Assembly: GCA_902602185.1 (NCBI GenBank)
Contig: CACKPV010000001.1
Span: 296,785 to 360,784, forward strand
DNA: 64,000 bases
Origin: an uncultured SAR86 cluster bacterium
GTDB lineage: Bacteria > Pseudomonadota > Gammaproteobacteria > Magnimaribacterales > D2472
Direction: 5' to 3'
This document shows positions 18,575 through 27,300 of the stretch, one piece after another. The notes beneath the pieces are model-generated. The model ran no database searches and had not been told where the DNA came from. It saw nothing but the letters and a program-made list of their open reading frames with translations. The position numbers were made by a program, and so were the translations under genes. Each line of letters begins with the position of its first letter. Position 1 is the stretch's first letter.

Positions 18575-19614
18575 TAATCTTCTTCCTCATCTTGCTTTTT
18601 ATTTTGCTCCATAATTTTATCTAATGGCAAATATAGCAGGTTATTTCCACCTTCGACATCCACCATAATTTTGGTTGAATTAGATAAAACTCCTTGCATT
18701 GCATCAAGATATAACCGGTCTCTAGTAACTTTTGGCGCTTTTTGATATTCCGCAAGCAACTTATTAAAGCGCACAACTTCACCTTCTGCCTTAGCAATAA
18801 CTTCCTCACGATAAGCTTCTGCAGCCTGAATTCTTGCTTCTGCTTGACCTCGAGCTTCAGGAACGATAGTTAAGGCATAACGCTCAGCTTCATTCTGAAG
18901 TCTAATCTTATCCTCTCTTGCTGCGACCACATCATCAAATGCAGCTTTTACAGCACCAGGTGGGTCTGTTTTTTCAATATTTACTTGTTGTACTATTAAA
19001 CCTGCTGCATAAATATCTAAATAAGATTGCAATCTATCTTTAACATCTTGTGCAATTTGCTCCCTACCAACTGTCAATGTTTGCTCAAGAGAGTTGTCTC
19101 CAACAACAAATCTAAGAGCACTCTCCAAAGCTTTTCTGAGACTTGCTTCAGGATCTCTAACATTGAGAACAAAATCTTTTAAATTACTAATTCTATATTG
19201 AACAGATACAGTTACATCTACTAGATTTTCATCCTGAGTCAGCATATTTGCAGTTTGGGAATACCGTCTTGTTAAAGCAACATCTTCAACAAACCTTTGG
19301 TCAATACCCGCAAGCATGAACCTTAATCCTTCTGTTTCTTCCTTATAATATTTTCCAAGTCTCAATACTACAGACCTTTCACCAGGATCTAACTGGTAAA
19401 CACTCAATGCTGCATAAATTACTAGTAAAGCAAAAAAACCATAGGTCAGCATGCGTTTAGGTGAAAAACCAAATCCACCACCAGAAGGTGATTTACCATT
19501 TGTTTTCTTTCCACCAAGAATAGTTGAGAATTTTTTTAGTAAATCGTCAAAGTCTTGATTATTGCCTGAGTTATTACCCCAAGGGTCTTTATTATTTTGA
19601 TTGTCCCAATTCAT
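18574..19614 (-). CDS. hflK: HflK, SPFH-family regulator of FtsH protease
   Basis: HflK is the partner of HflC in the FtsH-regulating membrane complex. The 346-residue protein opens with the characteristic Asn/Gly-rich cytosolic tail (MNWDNQNNKDPWGNNSGN), one membrane helix (MLTYGFFALLVIYAALSVYQL), then DPGERSVVLRLGKY typical of HflK, and the SPFH domain. The C-terminal part includes ARIQAAEAYREEVIAKAEGE. The TATAAT box lies only seven bases before the ATG with no ribosome binding site between, so this message may be leaderless. In most Gammaproteobacteria hfq and hflX come between miaA and hflK; both are missing here. Confidence 0.96.
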   Translation of the reverse strand: MNWDNQNNKDPWGNNSGNNQDFDDLLKKFSTILGGKKTNGKSPSGGGFGFSPKRMLTYGFFALLVIYAALSVYQLDPGERSVVLRLGKYYKEETEGLRFMLAGIDQRFVEDVALTRRYSQTANMLTQDENLVDVTVSVQYRISNLKDFVLNVRDPEASLRKALESALRFVVGDNSLEQTLTVGREQIAQDVKDRLQSYLDIYAAGLIVQQVNIEKTDPPGAVKAAFDDVVAAREDKIRLQNEAERYALTIVPEARGQAEARIQAAEAYREEVIAKAEGEVVRFNKLLAEYQKAPKVTRDRLYLDAMQGVLSNSTKIMVDVEGGNNLLYLPLDKIMEQNKKQDEEED

Positions 19615-19621
19615 AGCCAGT

Positions 19622-19651
19622 ATTATATAACTTTAAAAGTATATAAGGTCA
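19622..19651 (-). promoter_or_regulatory. Candidate hflK promoter giving a leaderless transcript
   Basis: On the minus strand a perfect TATAAT occupies 19627-19622, seven bases before the hflK ATG. A weak -35 element (TGACCT at 19651-19646, spacing 18) lies upstream. Standard spacing would place the transcription start at or very near the A of the ATG. The stretch between miaA and hflK is only 59 bases and holds no Shine-Dalgarno sequence. Confidence 0.35.
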
Positions 19652-19673
19652 TTAAAAAAAAATTAAATAAAAA

Positions 19674-20600
19674 CTATTTAAAATAAGTTTTTACTAAATT
19701 TAAAATGTCTGTTAACTCCTGATTTTGAAATTGTCCTGAAAAATGAAAATTTTTCATCCAAGTCTTTTGTCTTTTAACAAACTGTCTTGTTGCGACAATG
19801 CATTTTTGAATCATTTCATCATAGGTGATTAAGCCATCTTGGAACATTAAAGTCTCTTTATAATTTATTGCATTCATTGCGGGATGATCTCTGGGAATAT
19901 TCCTTTTTATAAGATTTTTTACTTCATCTTCTAATCCATCTTTATACATTTGATAAACTCTTTTCCTAATTGATTCTTCCGCATGCATTTTATCTTGCGG
20001 CAATAATGCAATGTTCACAAAAGAAAAATCTTTAAAAAGGTTTAATTTAGGCAAATCTTGTAATTCACTCATTTTTTTTTGCGAAGATTCAAAAACATCT
20101 AAAGCTCTTAAGATTCTTTGCGTATCTTTTTGTTTAATGTTTCGAGCATAGTCTGGATCAATATCTTTAAGTCTTTTATATAAACTTTCGATACCATTAT
20201 TTTCAAGTTCATGCTCAAGATGATTACGTATTTTTATATTTGAAGCAGGAATATCATTGATCCCATCAAATAGACACTTAAAGTACATCATACTTCCCCC
20301 GACAAACAAAGGAACCTTGCCTTGTTCAAATATATAATTAACTCTCGTGAGTGCTTCCTCATAGAAATTCCAAACAGTAAAAATATTTCGAGGGTCAATT
20401 TCATCAACTAGATGATGCTTAATAGAATCAAGAATTTCTTGACTTGGTTTTGCTGATCCAACATCAAAGAATTTATAAATTTGAACAGAGTCAACACCTA
20501 TGATCTCAAAAGGTAATTCACGCACAAGTTTCAGAGCTAATTCAGTTTTACCACTTGCTGTGGGACCAATAATAGAGAAAATTTTCTTGTTTTGAGACAT
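19674..20600 (-). CDS. miaA: tRNA dimethylallyltransferase
   Basis: MiaA prenylates A37 in tRNAs reading codons that start with U. The 308-residue product has the P-loop GPTASGKTELA (from residue 12), GVDSVQIYKFFDVGSAKPS, HHLVDEIDPRN, the VGGSMMYFK motif, and KQKDTQRILRALDVFE. The C-terminal half has NYKETLMF and TRQFVKRQKTWMKN. It lies upstream of hflK-hflC-purA on the same strand and eight bases after the broken waaA, so it may be co-transcribed with it. DMAPP from the dxs/ispA pathway is its co-substrate. Confidence 0.96.
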   Translation of the reverse strand: MSQNKKIFSIIGPTASGKTELALKLVRELPFEIIGVDSVQIYKFFDVGSAKPSQEILDSIKHHLVDEIDPRNIFTVWNFYEEALTRVNYIFEQGKVPLFVGGSMMYFKCLFDGINDIPASNIKIRNHLEHELENNGIESLYKRLKDIDPDYARNIKQKDTQRILRALDVFESSQKKMSELQDLPKLNLFKDFSFVNIALLPQDKMHAEESIRKRVYQMYKDGLEDEVKNLIKRNIPRDHPAMNAINYKETLMFQDGLITYDEMIQKCIVATRQFVKRQKTWMKNFHFSGQFQNQELTDILNLVKTYFK

Positions 20601-20608
20601 CTTAGTAT

Positions 20609-21950
20609 TTAATTAATACATTCAAGGATGTAATCAGCTTGTCGCCTAGTAGAGCCCTTATTCTCATCTACAACTTTGATAGCATTAAGTTTTAGTCGTT
20701 CGCGAATATCTTTATCATTGAAAAAATCAAAACCAAAAGTACTTAAATCATTTTTGCCAATCACTAAAGTTGCTTGAGCATCTATAAATTTCTTTACCAC
20801 AGTATCAAAATTGAAAAAATGCTTTCCCAGAATAAAAGGGCATTCGTTTCTTGCTGCTTCAATTACATTATGTCCCCCTCGAGGAACCAAACTCCCCCCA
20901 ATAAAGGCAAAACTTGCATGAGCATATAAGCTATCAAGCATGCCTATTTCATCAACAATTATTATTGAAATCTCTCTAGATCTTTTTTTTTGTAAATCTG
21001 CTTCCATGTCCCCAGAATTTAGAGCCCCTATCCAATTCTTTTAATTCGGACAAGAGGCATGGTTTTTCTCCCATTTTTTTTGAAAGTTTTACTAAAGACT
21101 TTGATCTTTCAGGATGTCTTGGAACTATCACCAATGAAGATTCAACTGCAATTGGAAGAGGAGAAATCAGTTCTCTCATTTGTTGATATTCAGAAATAAT
21201 GATTTCTTCTTCTCCGGAATGAGTACTAGCAGCTAATACAAAAGGTTTATTGATGATATTTTCGATGAAATCATCATTAAATAAATCATTTTTTGTATGC
21301 ACCTCATCAAATTTAACTGTGCCAACTTTTTGGACAGAATTAGCATTGAGCAACTTAAATCTTTGAACATGATAAGAGTCTTGAGCAAGAATCATATTAA
21401 TATTCGGAAACATCCAAGGCGCGAGTTTAGATAATTTTTTATAATTAGTGAAACTCTTTTCTGAAATTCTTGCATTTGCAATGATAGTTGGAATTTTCTT
21501 TTTTGAGCACTGTTTAATTGTATTTGGCCAAATTTCGGTTTCAAAAAAAATAGCAATCTTAATATCAAATGTATTTAAGAATCTTGAGATAAAAGGTAAA
21601 AAATCCCAAGGTGAAAAAATTATTTGAATATCCTCTCCGTGAATATCAATTGCTCTTCGTAAACCAGTGCCAGTTGAAGTAGACAGTAATATTCTGTAAT
21701 TGTGAAATTGCTGATGCGAATTAAGATCTTTTTTGATTTCATCGATTAACCCTTTTGATGAAATTACCTCTCCTAAACTGACAGCATGAATCCAAATGAA
21801 TGACTTATCTGGAGAAAGATTCCTGACATACCCAATTCTATTAGCAAATTTTTTTAAATAAAATTTATCTGAAAGTCCTTTAATAAGAATTCTAATCATG
21901 ATGATAGGCATCAACAGGAAGAAAATTAAGTTATAGACAAAAAGAAACAT
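20609..21950 (-). pseudogene. waaA: 3-deoxy-D-manno-octulosonic acid (Kdo) transferase, split by a single-base frameshift
   Basis: WaaA adds Kdo to lipid A precursor at the inner membrane. The 5' part (21950 to about 20991) shows an N-terminal membrane helix, FIWIHAVSLGEV, LLSTSTGTG, FETEIWPN, IIANARIS and the donor-domain strand VIVPRHPERS. The 3' part continues in another frame with LYAHASFAFIGGSLVPRGGHNVIEAA, the classic C-terminal WaaA motif. Together they give about 447 residues, normal for the family. The break falls in a run of nine A (minus strand); eight would restore one frame. In the given frame translation stops six codons on (FTKKKI then TAG). Sequencing error, slippage-rescued gene and true mutation are all possible; loss would be surprising because the gene is usually essential. 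Confidence 0.85.
20983..20991 (-). repeat. A9 homopolymer at the waaA frameshift
   Basis: Nine consecutive T on the plus strand (A9 in the waaA mRNA sense). The upstream waaA frame and the downstream frame meet exactly here, and removing one base joins them. Such runs are prone to sequencing indels and to transcriptional slippage. Confidence 0.9.
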
Positions 21951-21995
21951 AATTAAAAAAGATTTTCAATAATGTAATAATAACCTTAAAAATTT

Positions 21996-22850
21996 ATGAA
22001 AAAAATTAATAGTTATATTTTGTATTTTTGCTGGAAACTTTTAATATCGATGCCCACAAAAATAAGATCAAGTCTAGTGAGTCTTCTTGCAAAGCACCTA
22101 AATTCTACAAACTTTAAGAGAAATAAATATGCCATTAGCAATTTAAAACAATGTTTTCCTGATTTAGATAAACATACCTTACAAAATCTGTATACCAAAA
22201 ATCTTTATTCTTTATATTCTGCTATATCACATACTGGTATTGCGTGGTTTTGGAATGATGAAAAGATAGATGCTAATTTTAATTATAGGATTCATAACTT
22301 AAACCTTTTAAAACAAGATTCTGGTGTGCTTTTAATCTTCAAACATTCTCATCATCTTGAATTAGATACAAGAATTCTTGGAATGCATGCTGAAATTTAT
22401 GGTGTCGAAAGGAGACATAATTCTGATGAGATGCAACAGTTGCAAGAAAAAGGAAGGCTGAAAGGTGTTAAAGGATTGGCAGATAAAAATAAACCACTTA
22501 CATTTATCCGCTGGTTAAAAAATAAAAAAATTGTTCTCTATGCTATTGATCAGGATTATGGCTTAGAAAATACTACAGAAGTACTTTTCTTTAATACTAA
22601 ATGTTCTACAACTAATGCCCCAATAAAAATTTTAAAATCTACACAATGCAAAGTTTTATTTTTAAATTCTTTTTTTAAGGATGATGAATTAGTTCTTTCA
22701 ATTGAAGAAATTAATAATTTAAAGTCTGAATCTGTTCTTCAAGACCTTACTACTCATATCGAAACCAAAATTAGAGAACATCCTGAAGAATACTTGTGGC
22801 AACATCGTCGATTTAAGTCAACCCTTGGTAAAAAATATTTTTATGGATAA
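21996..22850 (+). CDS. Lipid A late acyltransferase, LpxL/LpxM (HtrB/MsbB) family
   Basis: Members of this family add secondary acyl chains to Kdo2-lipid A using acyl-ACP at the inner membrane. The 284-residue protein has an N-terminal hydrophobic segment (YILYFCWKLLISMP), the NLKQCFP pattern, and the catalytic H-x4-D motif HHLELD (residues 119-124). Other conserved blocks are GVERRHNS near 135, LFFNTKCSTTNAP and EEYLWQHRRFK near the end. It is divergent from waaA, which makes its expected substrate. Whether it is the LpxL or LpxM equivalent cannot be decided from sequence alone. The downstream methyltransferase overlaps its end by eight bases. Confidence 0.88.
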   Translation: MKKINSYILYFCWKLLISMPTKIRSSLVSLLAKHLNSTNFKRNKYAISNLKQCFPDLDKHTLQNLYTKNLYSLYSAISHTGIAWFWNDEKIDANFNYRIHNLNLLKQDSGVLLIFKHSHHLELDTRILGMHAEIYGVERRHNSDEMQQLQEKGRLKGVKGLADKNKPLTFIRWLKNKKIVLYAIDQDYGLENTTEVLFFNTKCSTTNAPIKILKSTQCKVLFLNSFFKDDELVLSIEEINNLKSESVLQDLTTHIETKIREHPEEYLWQHRRFKSTLGKKYFYG

Positions 22851-23457
22851 TAAAATCGAGCAATTTAAAAATATTAAGGGCTTTTTAGATCACGCAGAAG
22901 GAGAATTCCTTTATGAGCTTGCAAGAACATACTGCAAAAAATCTTTTGCAGTTGAAATTGGTTCATACTGCGGAAAGTCAGCCTGTTATATTGCAGCTGG
23001 ATGTAAACAAAATAATAGGGTTCTTATTTCCATTGACCATCATAAAGGTTCTGAAGAGCAGCAATTTGGGCAAGAATATTTTGATCCAAAACTTTATGAT
23101 AAAGAAACTAAATCCATTAATACATTTCCTCACTTTCAAGCTACAGTCAAAAAATTTCAGTTTACAGAAACAATTATTCCTCTCGTAATGACTTCTCAAT
23201 CTGCCTCTAAAATTTTAAGTAATAATATTGATTTAATTTTCATTGATGGGAGTCATACTTTTGAATCAGCAAGAAACGATTATCAATTATGGAGTCAAAA
23301 ATTAAATAATACTGGTATTCTTGCTATCCATGATATCTATGATACCGAAGCTGAAGGGGGACAGGCTCCAAAAGAAATCTATGAAAAAGCTATATCAGAT
23401 GGTTTTATTTTAATTGATCGTGTCAAAAGTCTTGTTGCTCTCCAAAGATCGACCTAA
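22843..23457 (+). CDS. Class I SAM-dependent methyltransferase (Methyltransf_24 / CmcI-like)
   Basis: The roughly 204-residue product has a SAM-binding Rossmann fold: AVEIGSYCGKSACYIA (motif I), SIDHHKGSEEQQF, then IDLIFIDGSHTFESARNDYQLW and ILAIHDIYDTEAEGG. The IDGSH and DIY blocks are typical of the CmcI/Methyltransf_24 group, often encoded near O-antigen or glycolipid genes. I start it at ATG 22843, which overlaps the acyltransferase stop, rather than at the upstream TTG 22825. Substrate unknown; a sugar or lipid in the envelope pathway is inferred from the neighbours. Its 3' end overlaps the convergent toroid gene by 35 bases. Confidence 0.8.
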   Translation: MDNKIEQFKNIKGFLDHAEGEFLYELARTYCKKSFAVEIGSYCGKSACYIAAGCKQNNRVLISIDHHKGSEEQQFGQEYFDPKLYDKETKSINTFPHFQATVKKFQFTETIIPLVMTSQSASKILSNNIDLIFIDGSHTFESARNDYQLWSQKLNNTGILAIHDIYDTEAEGGQAPKEIYEKAISDGFILIDRVKSLVALQRST

Positions 23458-24403
23458 GACAGAAAAAAACGTTTTCAAAATCATCTTTCTGCCTGCAAAT
23501 AGCATGTGCAGCAATAATTACAGCAGCATTTGTCCAAGTTGAATTTTCATCTGGCCAAAATATTTTTTCCTTGAACTGATAGCCTGTTGGAAAAATGCCA
23601 TGATTATTTTGAAATTGTAAAATATCTTTAAGTAGTAGTTTTGCTATATCAAGGTTGCCATTTAATAGTGCTGCAATGGCACACTCGGAAGTTTCAGCAA
23701 AAGTAACCCATGGCTCCTCTTTGACACATTTCACTCCTAAATCAGTGACATAAAATTCTTGTAAGAGTTGTTCAAATTCACGTTTGCTTCTTTTTGCTCT
23801 AGCAAGAAATGGGTAGTAAAAATCCATCGAAAATCTTGAACGATCAATACCATCTCGATCAAACTTTATGCTCCAAAGTTTTGGATCATACACAATATTT
23901 GGATTCTCTTTATATGCTGCTATGGAAAGAAAAATCGACATGGAAGCTGTAATTAGAGAATTATCATCAAAGTTATTTTTATTTTTTGCCCAATAATAGT
24001 ATCCTTCAGAATCTTTGAAAGCAGCAAGTTGATTAAAAATCTCCTTAAGGTTTGATTCATTTTTATCAGTCATATTTGTGGTTCCCCTTATTAATTTGGA
24101 TTGAAGCAAAGGGACTGCAACATAAGGAGCATGATGACTTTCAAAGTGATTAGATATACTTTTTTCTTTCTTAAATTCAGCAGGAATAAAACCATTTTGA
24201 TCAAGATTATTAAAAAACCAATTAATGCCAAGATCAAAAGCTTCCCATTCTTCATAAATTGCTAAAGCAATTAAACATTCGCAATGATCCCAGGGGTCAC
24301 ATTTTCCTTTTTCATCCCAAAAAATTGCACCACTGTTGGATTGATTCTCTAAAATCCAATCCTTTGCAGGTATGAGCTTTTCTTTTAAATTATTCCAATT
24401 CAC
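23423..24403 (-). CDS. Alpha/alpha-toroid (prenyltransferase/glycosidase-like) protein of unknown activity
   Basis: The 326-residue product has repeated helical hairpins of the kind found in terpene-cyclase/prenyltransferase-like and six-hairpin glycosidase toroids. Examples are DPWDHCECLIALAIYEEWEAFDLGINWFFNN, DDNSLITASMSIFLSIAAYKEN, ETSECAIAALLNGNLDIAKLLL, and a final FWPDENSTWTNAAVIIAAHAI. No signal peptide is visible, so it is probably cytosolic. Translation starts at GTG inside the preceding gene's stop (GTGA). It is the last gene of a three-gene unit with a GT4 glycosyltransferase and a methyltransferase. Comparable trios occur in other bacteria, but no reaction is known to me. Confidence 0.72.
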   Translation of the reverse strand: MNWNNLKEKLIPAKDWILENQSNSGAIFWDEKGKCDPWDHCECLIALAIYEEWEAFDLGINWFFNNLDQNGFIPAEFKKEKSISNHFESHHAPYVAVPLLQSKLIRGTTNMTDKNESNLKEIFNQLAAFKDSEGYYYWAKNKNNFDDNSLITASMSIFLSIAAYKENPNIVYDPKLWSIKFDRDGIDRSRFSMDFYYPFLARAKRSKREFEQLLQEFYVTDLGVKCVKEEPWVTFAETSECAIAALLNGNLDIAKLLLKDILQFQNNHGIFPTGYQFKEKIFWPDENSTWTNAAVIIAAHAICRQKDDFENVFFCLRSIFGEQQDF

Positions 24404-25104
24404 TTTTTTTGAAAGTAAAAAGCTGAACTCTTCCCAATGATTGGATTCAAAATTTTATCTATAAAATTTAGTATTGGAGTGGATTTCAAAATCTGTAGCT
24501 CTAATATTTTTTTATATTGTTTGACTAAAAAATTTGTATCTTGTGTATCCCAAAAAAGACATCTCAACCACCAATATGGACTATGTAAGGCATGGAATTT
24601 TTCAGAGTTTAGATAAATGTAACCACGTTTTGTGACTAAATTTTTTAAAATATTTTTCTTAAAAATCCTTACATGACCTCCTGGCATTTCTTGATAGTCT
24701 TTTGAGAGTAACCAACAAATCTTTTCTGGTAAAAAACTGGGTACACTTATTAATAACTTTCCTCCAGGTTTTAACAATCTGTCAATCTCATTTAAAGCAG
24801 ATTTAAGATCCGAGACATGCTCAAGCACTTCTGAGCAAATTATTGTTTCAAAAGTTTGGTCATTGAAAGGAAGGTGATACAAAGATCCCTGTAAAAAATT
24901 TGATTCTTTGTTACTAATGCTGCTGAATAGGGTTAGATTCTTTTTGCTTTCTATTATGGATGGCAAGTCTAAATCAATACCAACACAATTTACATTGGCA
25001 TGAACATCCATGAAACCAAAAATATGTCTTCCTTCTCCACAACCGACATCTAACATGAATGAATCCTGAGATGGTGATATTTTTTTAAAATTAAAAGTGA
25101 GCAT
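24400..25104 (-). CDS. Class I SAM-dependent methyltransferase (UbiE/Methyltransf_11 type)
   Basis: The 234-residue protein has motif I LDVGCGEGRHIFG (from residue 18), the acidic end of strand 2 (GIDLD), ICSEVLEHVSDLKSALNEIDRLLKPGGKLLISVP, and a C-terminal region rich in aromatic residues. This is a standard methyltransferase with the DLKSAL...LLKPGG block. It overlaps the upstream glycosyltransferase by 14 bases and the toroid gene by four, so the three are translationally coupled and probably act on one glycan or glycolipid. Confidence 0.85.
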   Translation of the reverse strand: MLTFNFKKISPSQDSFMLDVGCGEGRHIFGFMDVHANVNCVGIDLDLPSIIESKKNLTLFSSISNKESNFLQGSLYHLPFNDQTFETIICSEVLEHVSDLKSALNEIDRLLKPGGKLLISVPSFLPEKICWLLSKDYQEMPGGHVRIFKKNILKNLVTKRGYIYLNSEKFHALHSPYWWLRCLFWDTQDTNFLVKQYKKILELQILKSTPILNFIDKILNPIIGKSSAFYFQKK

Positions 25105-26344
25105 TTTTGAATTCTTTGATGGTTCTTGCTATTGCCATTTCAAATTTTAAAGCAACATCATCCCAATTAAAGTTTTTTTCTATACTAATTAACGCACTGT
25201 CAGCTTTCATTTGGAACTTATCTGGTCGTTTGTAAAAATTACAAACTAAATTTGCTAACTCTTCTGAGTCTTCAGGTGAGAAATAAAAAGCTTCTCCATG
25301 CGTAACTTCAGAAAGTGTAGGTATATTAGAGGAAATAAGTGGTGTCCCACAGGCCTGTGCTTCAATTGCAGGAAAACAGAAACCTTCATAAAGGGAGCTG
25401 ACAATTGCCAAGGAACTAGATTGATATTCCTTTGCTAAATCTTCTTTTGAAAGGTTGCTTTTAAAATTTACTGAACCAGCTAGTCCTAATTTTCTGATCA
25501 GTCTTTGCGTATGTCCCTCTTCTTTAGGTTTACCAATCACAAGGAGTTGTACCTCTGGAAAACTATTTTTTACTCTTTGCATTGCTTTTATTGTAGTATC
25601 TAGGCCTTTTAAAGGAACATCTGCACTAGCCACTGTAATCAGTTTAAATTTTTTACGCTCAATATTCTTATCTGGCTTAAATACCTGAAGATCAATACCA
25701 TTATGGATCACACTAATCTTATTAGCTAAAACCTTGAAATCCTTTTGAATATCTTTTTTGGAGGCTGCTGATGGGGTGATAATTTGCTTTAATCTCGGTG
25801 CAACAAACTTATTCATTTTCAAAAATGAGTACCACCTATGACGAAAAAACCTTTGAATTATACCCTTGCTAAAAATAAGATCATATTTGTAATCTTGAGT
25901 AATAGGATGATGTAAGATTTCAATAAGAGGAAAATCTTTTTGTAATGCCAAAATGCCATAGCTTAATGACTGATTATCTAGAATAATGTCATACCCTCCT
26001 CTTTGAATTAATAATTTAGCAGTCCTTACCCCAAATGTTCTCATTTCTGGGAATCCCCCGATAAGAGTGACAAAAAATTCATAATAATCTAAATAATCTC
26101 TATTGCTTTTTTGTAAAAATTTTTTTAGGCGGTCGTTTAAATTAAAAGTTTCAAAGAGATCTAGGTTTTCAATTTTTTCAAACTTAACTCCTGAAGGTAC
26201 TTTCGGATATGGCGGTCCAGAGAAAATATGAATGTCATGTCCTAGTTTTTTTAAAGCTTTTGAAAGTTCATAAACATAAATCCCTTGTCCACCGGATAAT
26301 GGATCACTTCTGTAACTTAAAAATGCGATTTTATATTTTGACAA
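25091..26344 (-). CDS. Glycosyltransferase family 4 (GT-B fold)
   Basis: The 417-residue protein begins with SYRSDPLSGGQGIYVYELSKALKKLGHDIHIFSG, the typical GT4 acceptor-domain opening with a glycine-rich loop. It has the linker ITPSAASKKDIQKDF...ISVIHNGIDLQVFKP, and the nucleotide-sugar-binding block LYEGFCFPAIEAQACGTPLISSNIPTLSEV, where E-x7-E is the retaining GT4 signature. The start is TTG at 26344. It heads the GT-methyltransferase-toroid unit, 12 bases downstream of ilvE. Donor and acceptor sugars are unknown. Confidence 0.88.
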   Translation of the reverse strand: MSKYKIAFLSYRSDPLSGGQGIYVYELSKALKKLGHDIHIFSGPPYPKVPSGVKFEKIENLDLFETFNLNDRLKKFLQKSNRDYLDYYEFFVTLIGGFPEMRTFGVRTAKLLIQRGGYDIILDNQSLSYGILALQKDFPLIEILHHPITQDYKYDLIFSKGIIQRFFRHRWYSFLKMNKFVAPRLKQIITPSAASKKDIQKDFKVLANKISVIHNGIDLQVFKPDKNIERKKFKLITVASADVPLKGLDTTIKAMQRVKNSFPEVQLLVIGKPKEEGHTQRLIRKLGLAGSVNFKSNLSKEDLAKEYQSSSLAIVSSLYEGFCFPAIEAQACGTPLISSNIPTLSEVTHGEAFYFSPEDSEELANLVCNFYKRPDKFQMKADSALISIEKNFNWDDVALKFEMAIARTIKEFKNAHF

Positions 26345-26356
26345 AATGGTTTGAGT

Positions 26357-27274
26357 TTATATAAAGGTTAGCCAATCCAAATAGTGTTTTTCATTACCAA
26401 CTATGATTGATTGATATTTGTTTTGAATCTCTCTAGTCAAATTTCCAATAACTCCATTTGAAATAATTTCATTATCAATTTTAGTAACTGGTGTTACTTC
26501 AACTGCAGTTCCGGTGAGAAAAATTTCATCACTTTCAATAAGATCATCATAAGTCCAATCACCCTCTTCAACCTTATAACCAAAATCTTTTGCAATCGAT
26601 ATAATTGATTGACGCGTTATTCCATTAAGGCAGGCTCTTATTGAAGGTGTTCGCAAAATATTATCTTTAAAAAAGAAAATATTTTCTCCTGTACCCTCGG
26701 ATACAAAGCCTTCATCATCAAACATTAGGGCTTCATCTGCACCCTTGGAAACTGCATCTTGAAGAGCAACTACTGAATTAACGTAAGTACCCGTAATTTT
26801 ATGATTTGACCATAGTGGATTTTTATACTGTGGAAAACTTGATTTAACCATGCTAATACCTTTCACTTTGGATTGTGGGTCCATATATGACGGCCACTCC
26901 CAAGCAGCAATGATCACATTTACAGTAAGGTCTTCAGCCCTTAAACCCATTGATTCATCACCCAAGTAAATTAATGGCCTTAGGTATGCCTCTTGAAGTC
27001 TATTTTGATGAAGAATCTCACATTGAATCTTATTTAATTCCTCTTTGGAATAAGGAATCTTGATGTTAACAATTTCGGCAGCTTTAAAAAGTCTGTCAGT
27101 ATGATCTTGCAATCTAAAAATTGCAGTGCCTTGATCTCCCTTATATGCTCTTACTCCCTCAAACACTCCAACACCATAATGGAGTGTATGAGTTAAAGAG
27201 TGCACTGAAGAATTCTGCCAGTCTAAAAATTTACCATTTTGCCAAATCTTACTATCATTTATTTTTGTAAACAT
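26357..27274 (-). CDS. ilvE: Branched-chain amino acid aminotransferase
   Basis: IlvE transaminates the 2-oxo acids of leucine, isoleucine and valine with glutamate using PLP. The 305-residue product has LHYGVGVFEGVRAYKGDQG near residue 31, the catalytic Lys in NPLWSNHKITGTYVNSV, DEALMFDDEGFVSEGTGENIFF, and TGTAVEVTPVTKID near the C-terminus, all diagnostic of class IV aminotransferases of the IlvE type. It is divergent from algC, with 26 bases between them. Glutamate from the gltBD enzyme would be its amino donor. Confidence 0.94.
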   Translation of the reverse strand: MFTKINDSKIWQNGKFLDWQNSSVHSLTHTLHYGVGVFEGVRAYKGDQGTAIFRLQDHTDRLFKAAEIVNIKIPYSKEELNKIQCEILHQNRLQEAYLRPLIYLGDESMGLRAEDLTVNVIIAAWEWPSYMDPQSKVKGISMVKSSFPQYKNPLWSNHKITGTYVNSVVALQDAVSKGADEALMFDDEGFVSEGTGENIFFFKDNILRTPSIRACLNGITRQSIISIAKDFGYKVEEGDWTYDDLIESDEIFLTGTAVEVTPVTKIDNEIISNGVIGNLTREIQNKYQSIIVGNEKHYLDWLTFI

Positions 27275-27300
27275 TCTAAAACTCTTTTAGTGGGGTTATT

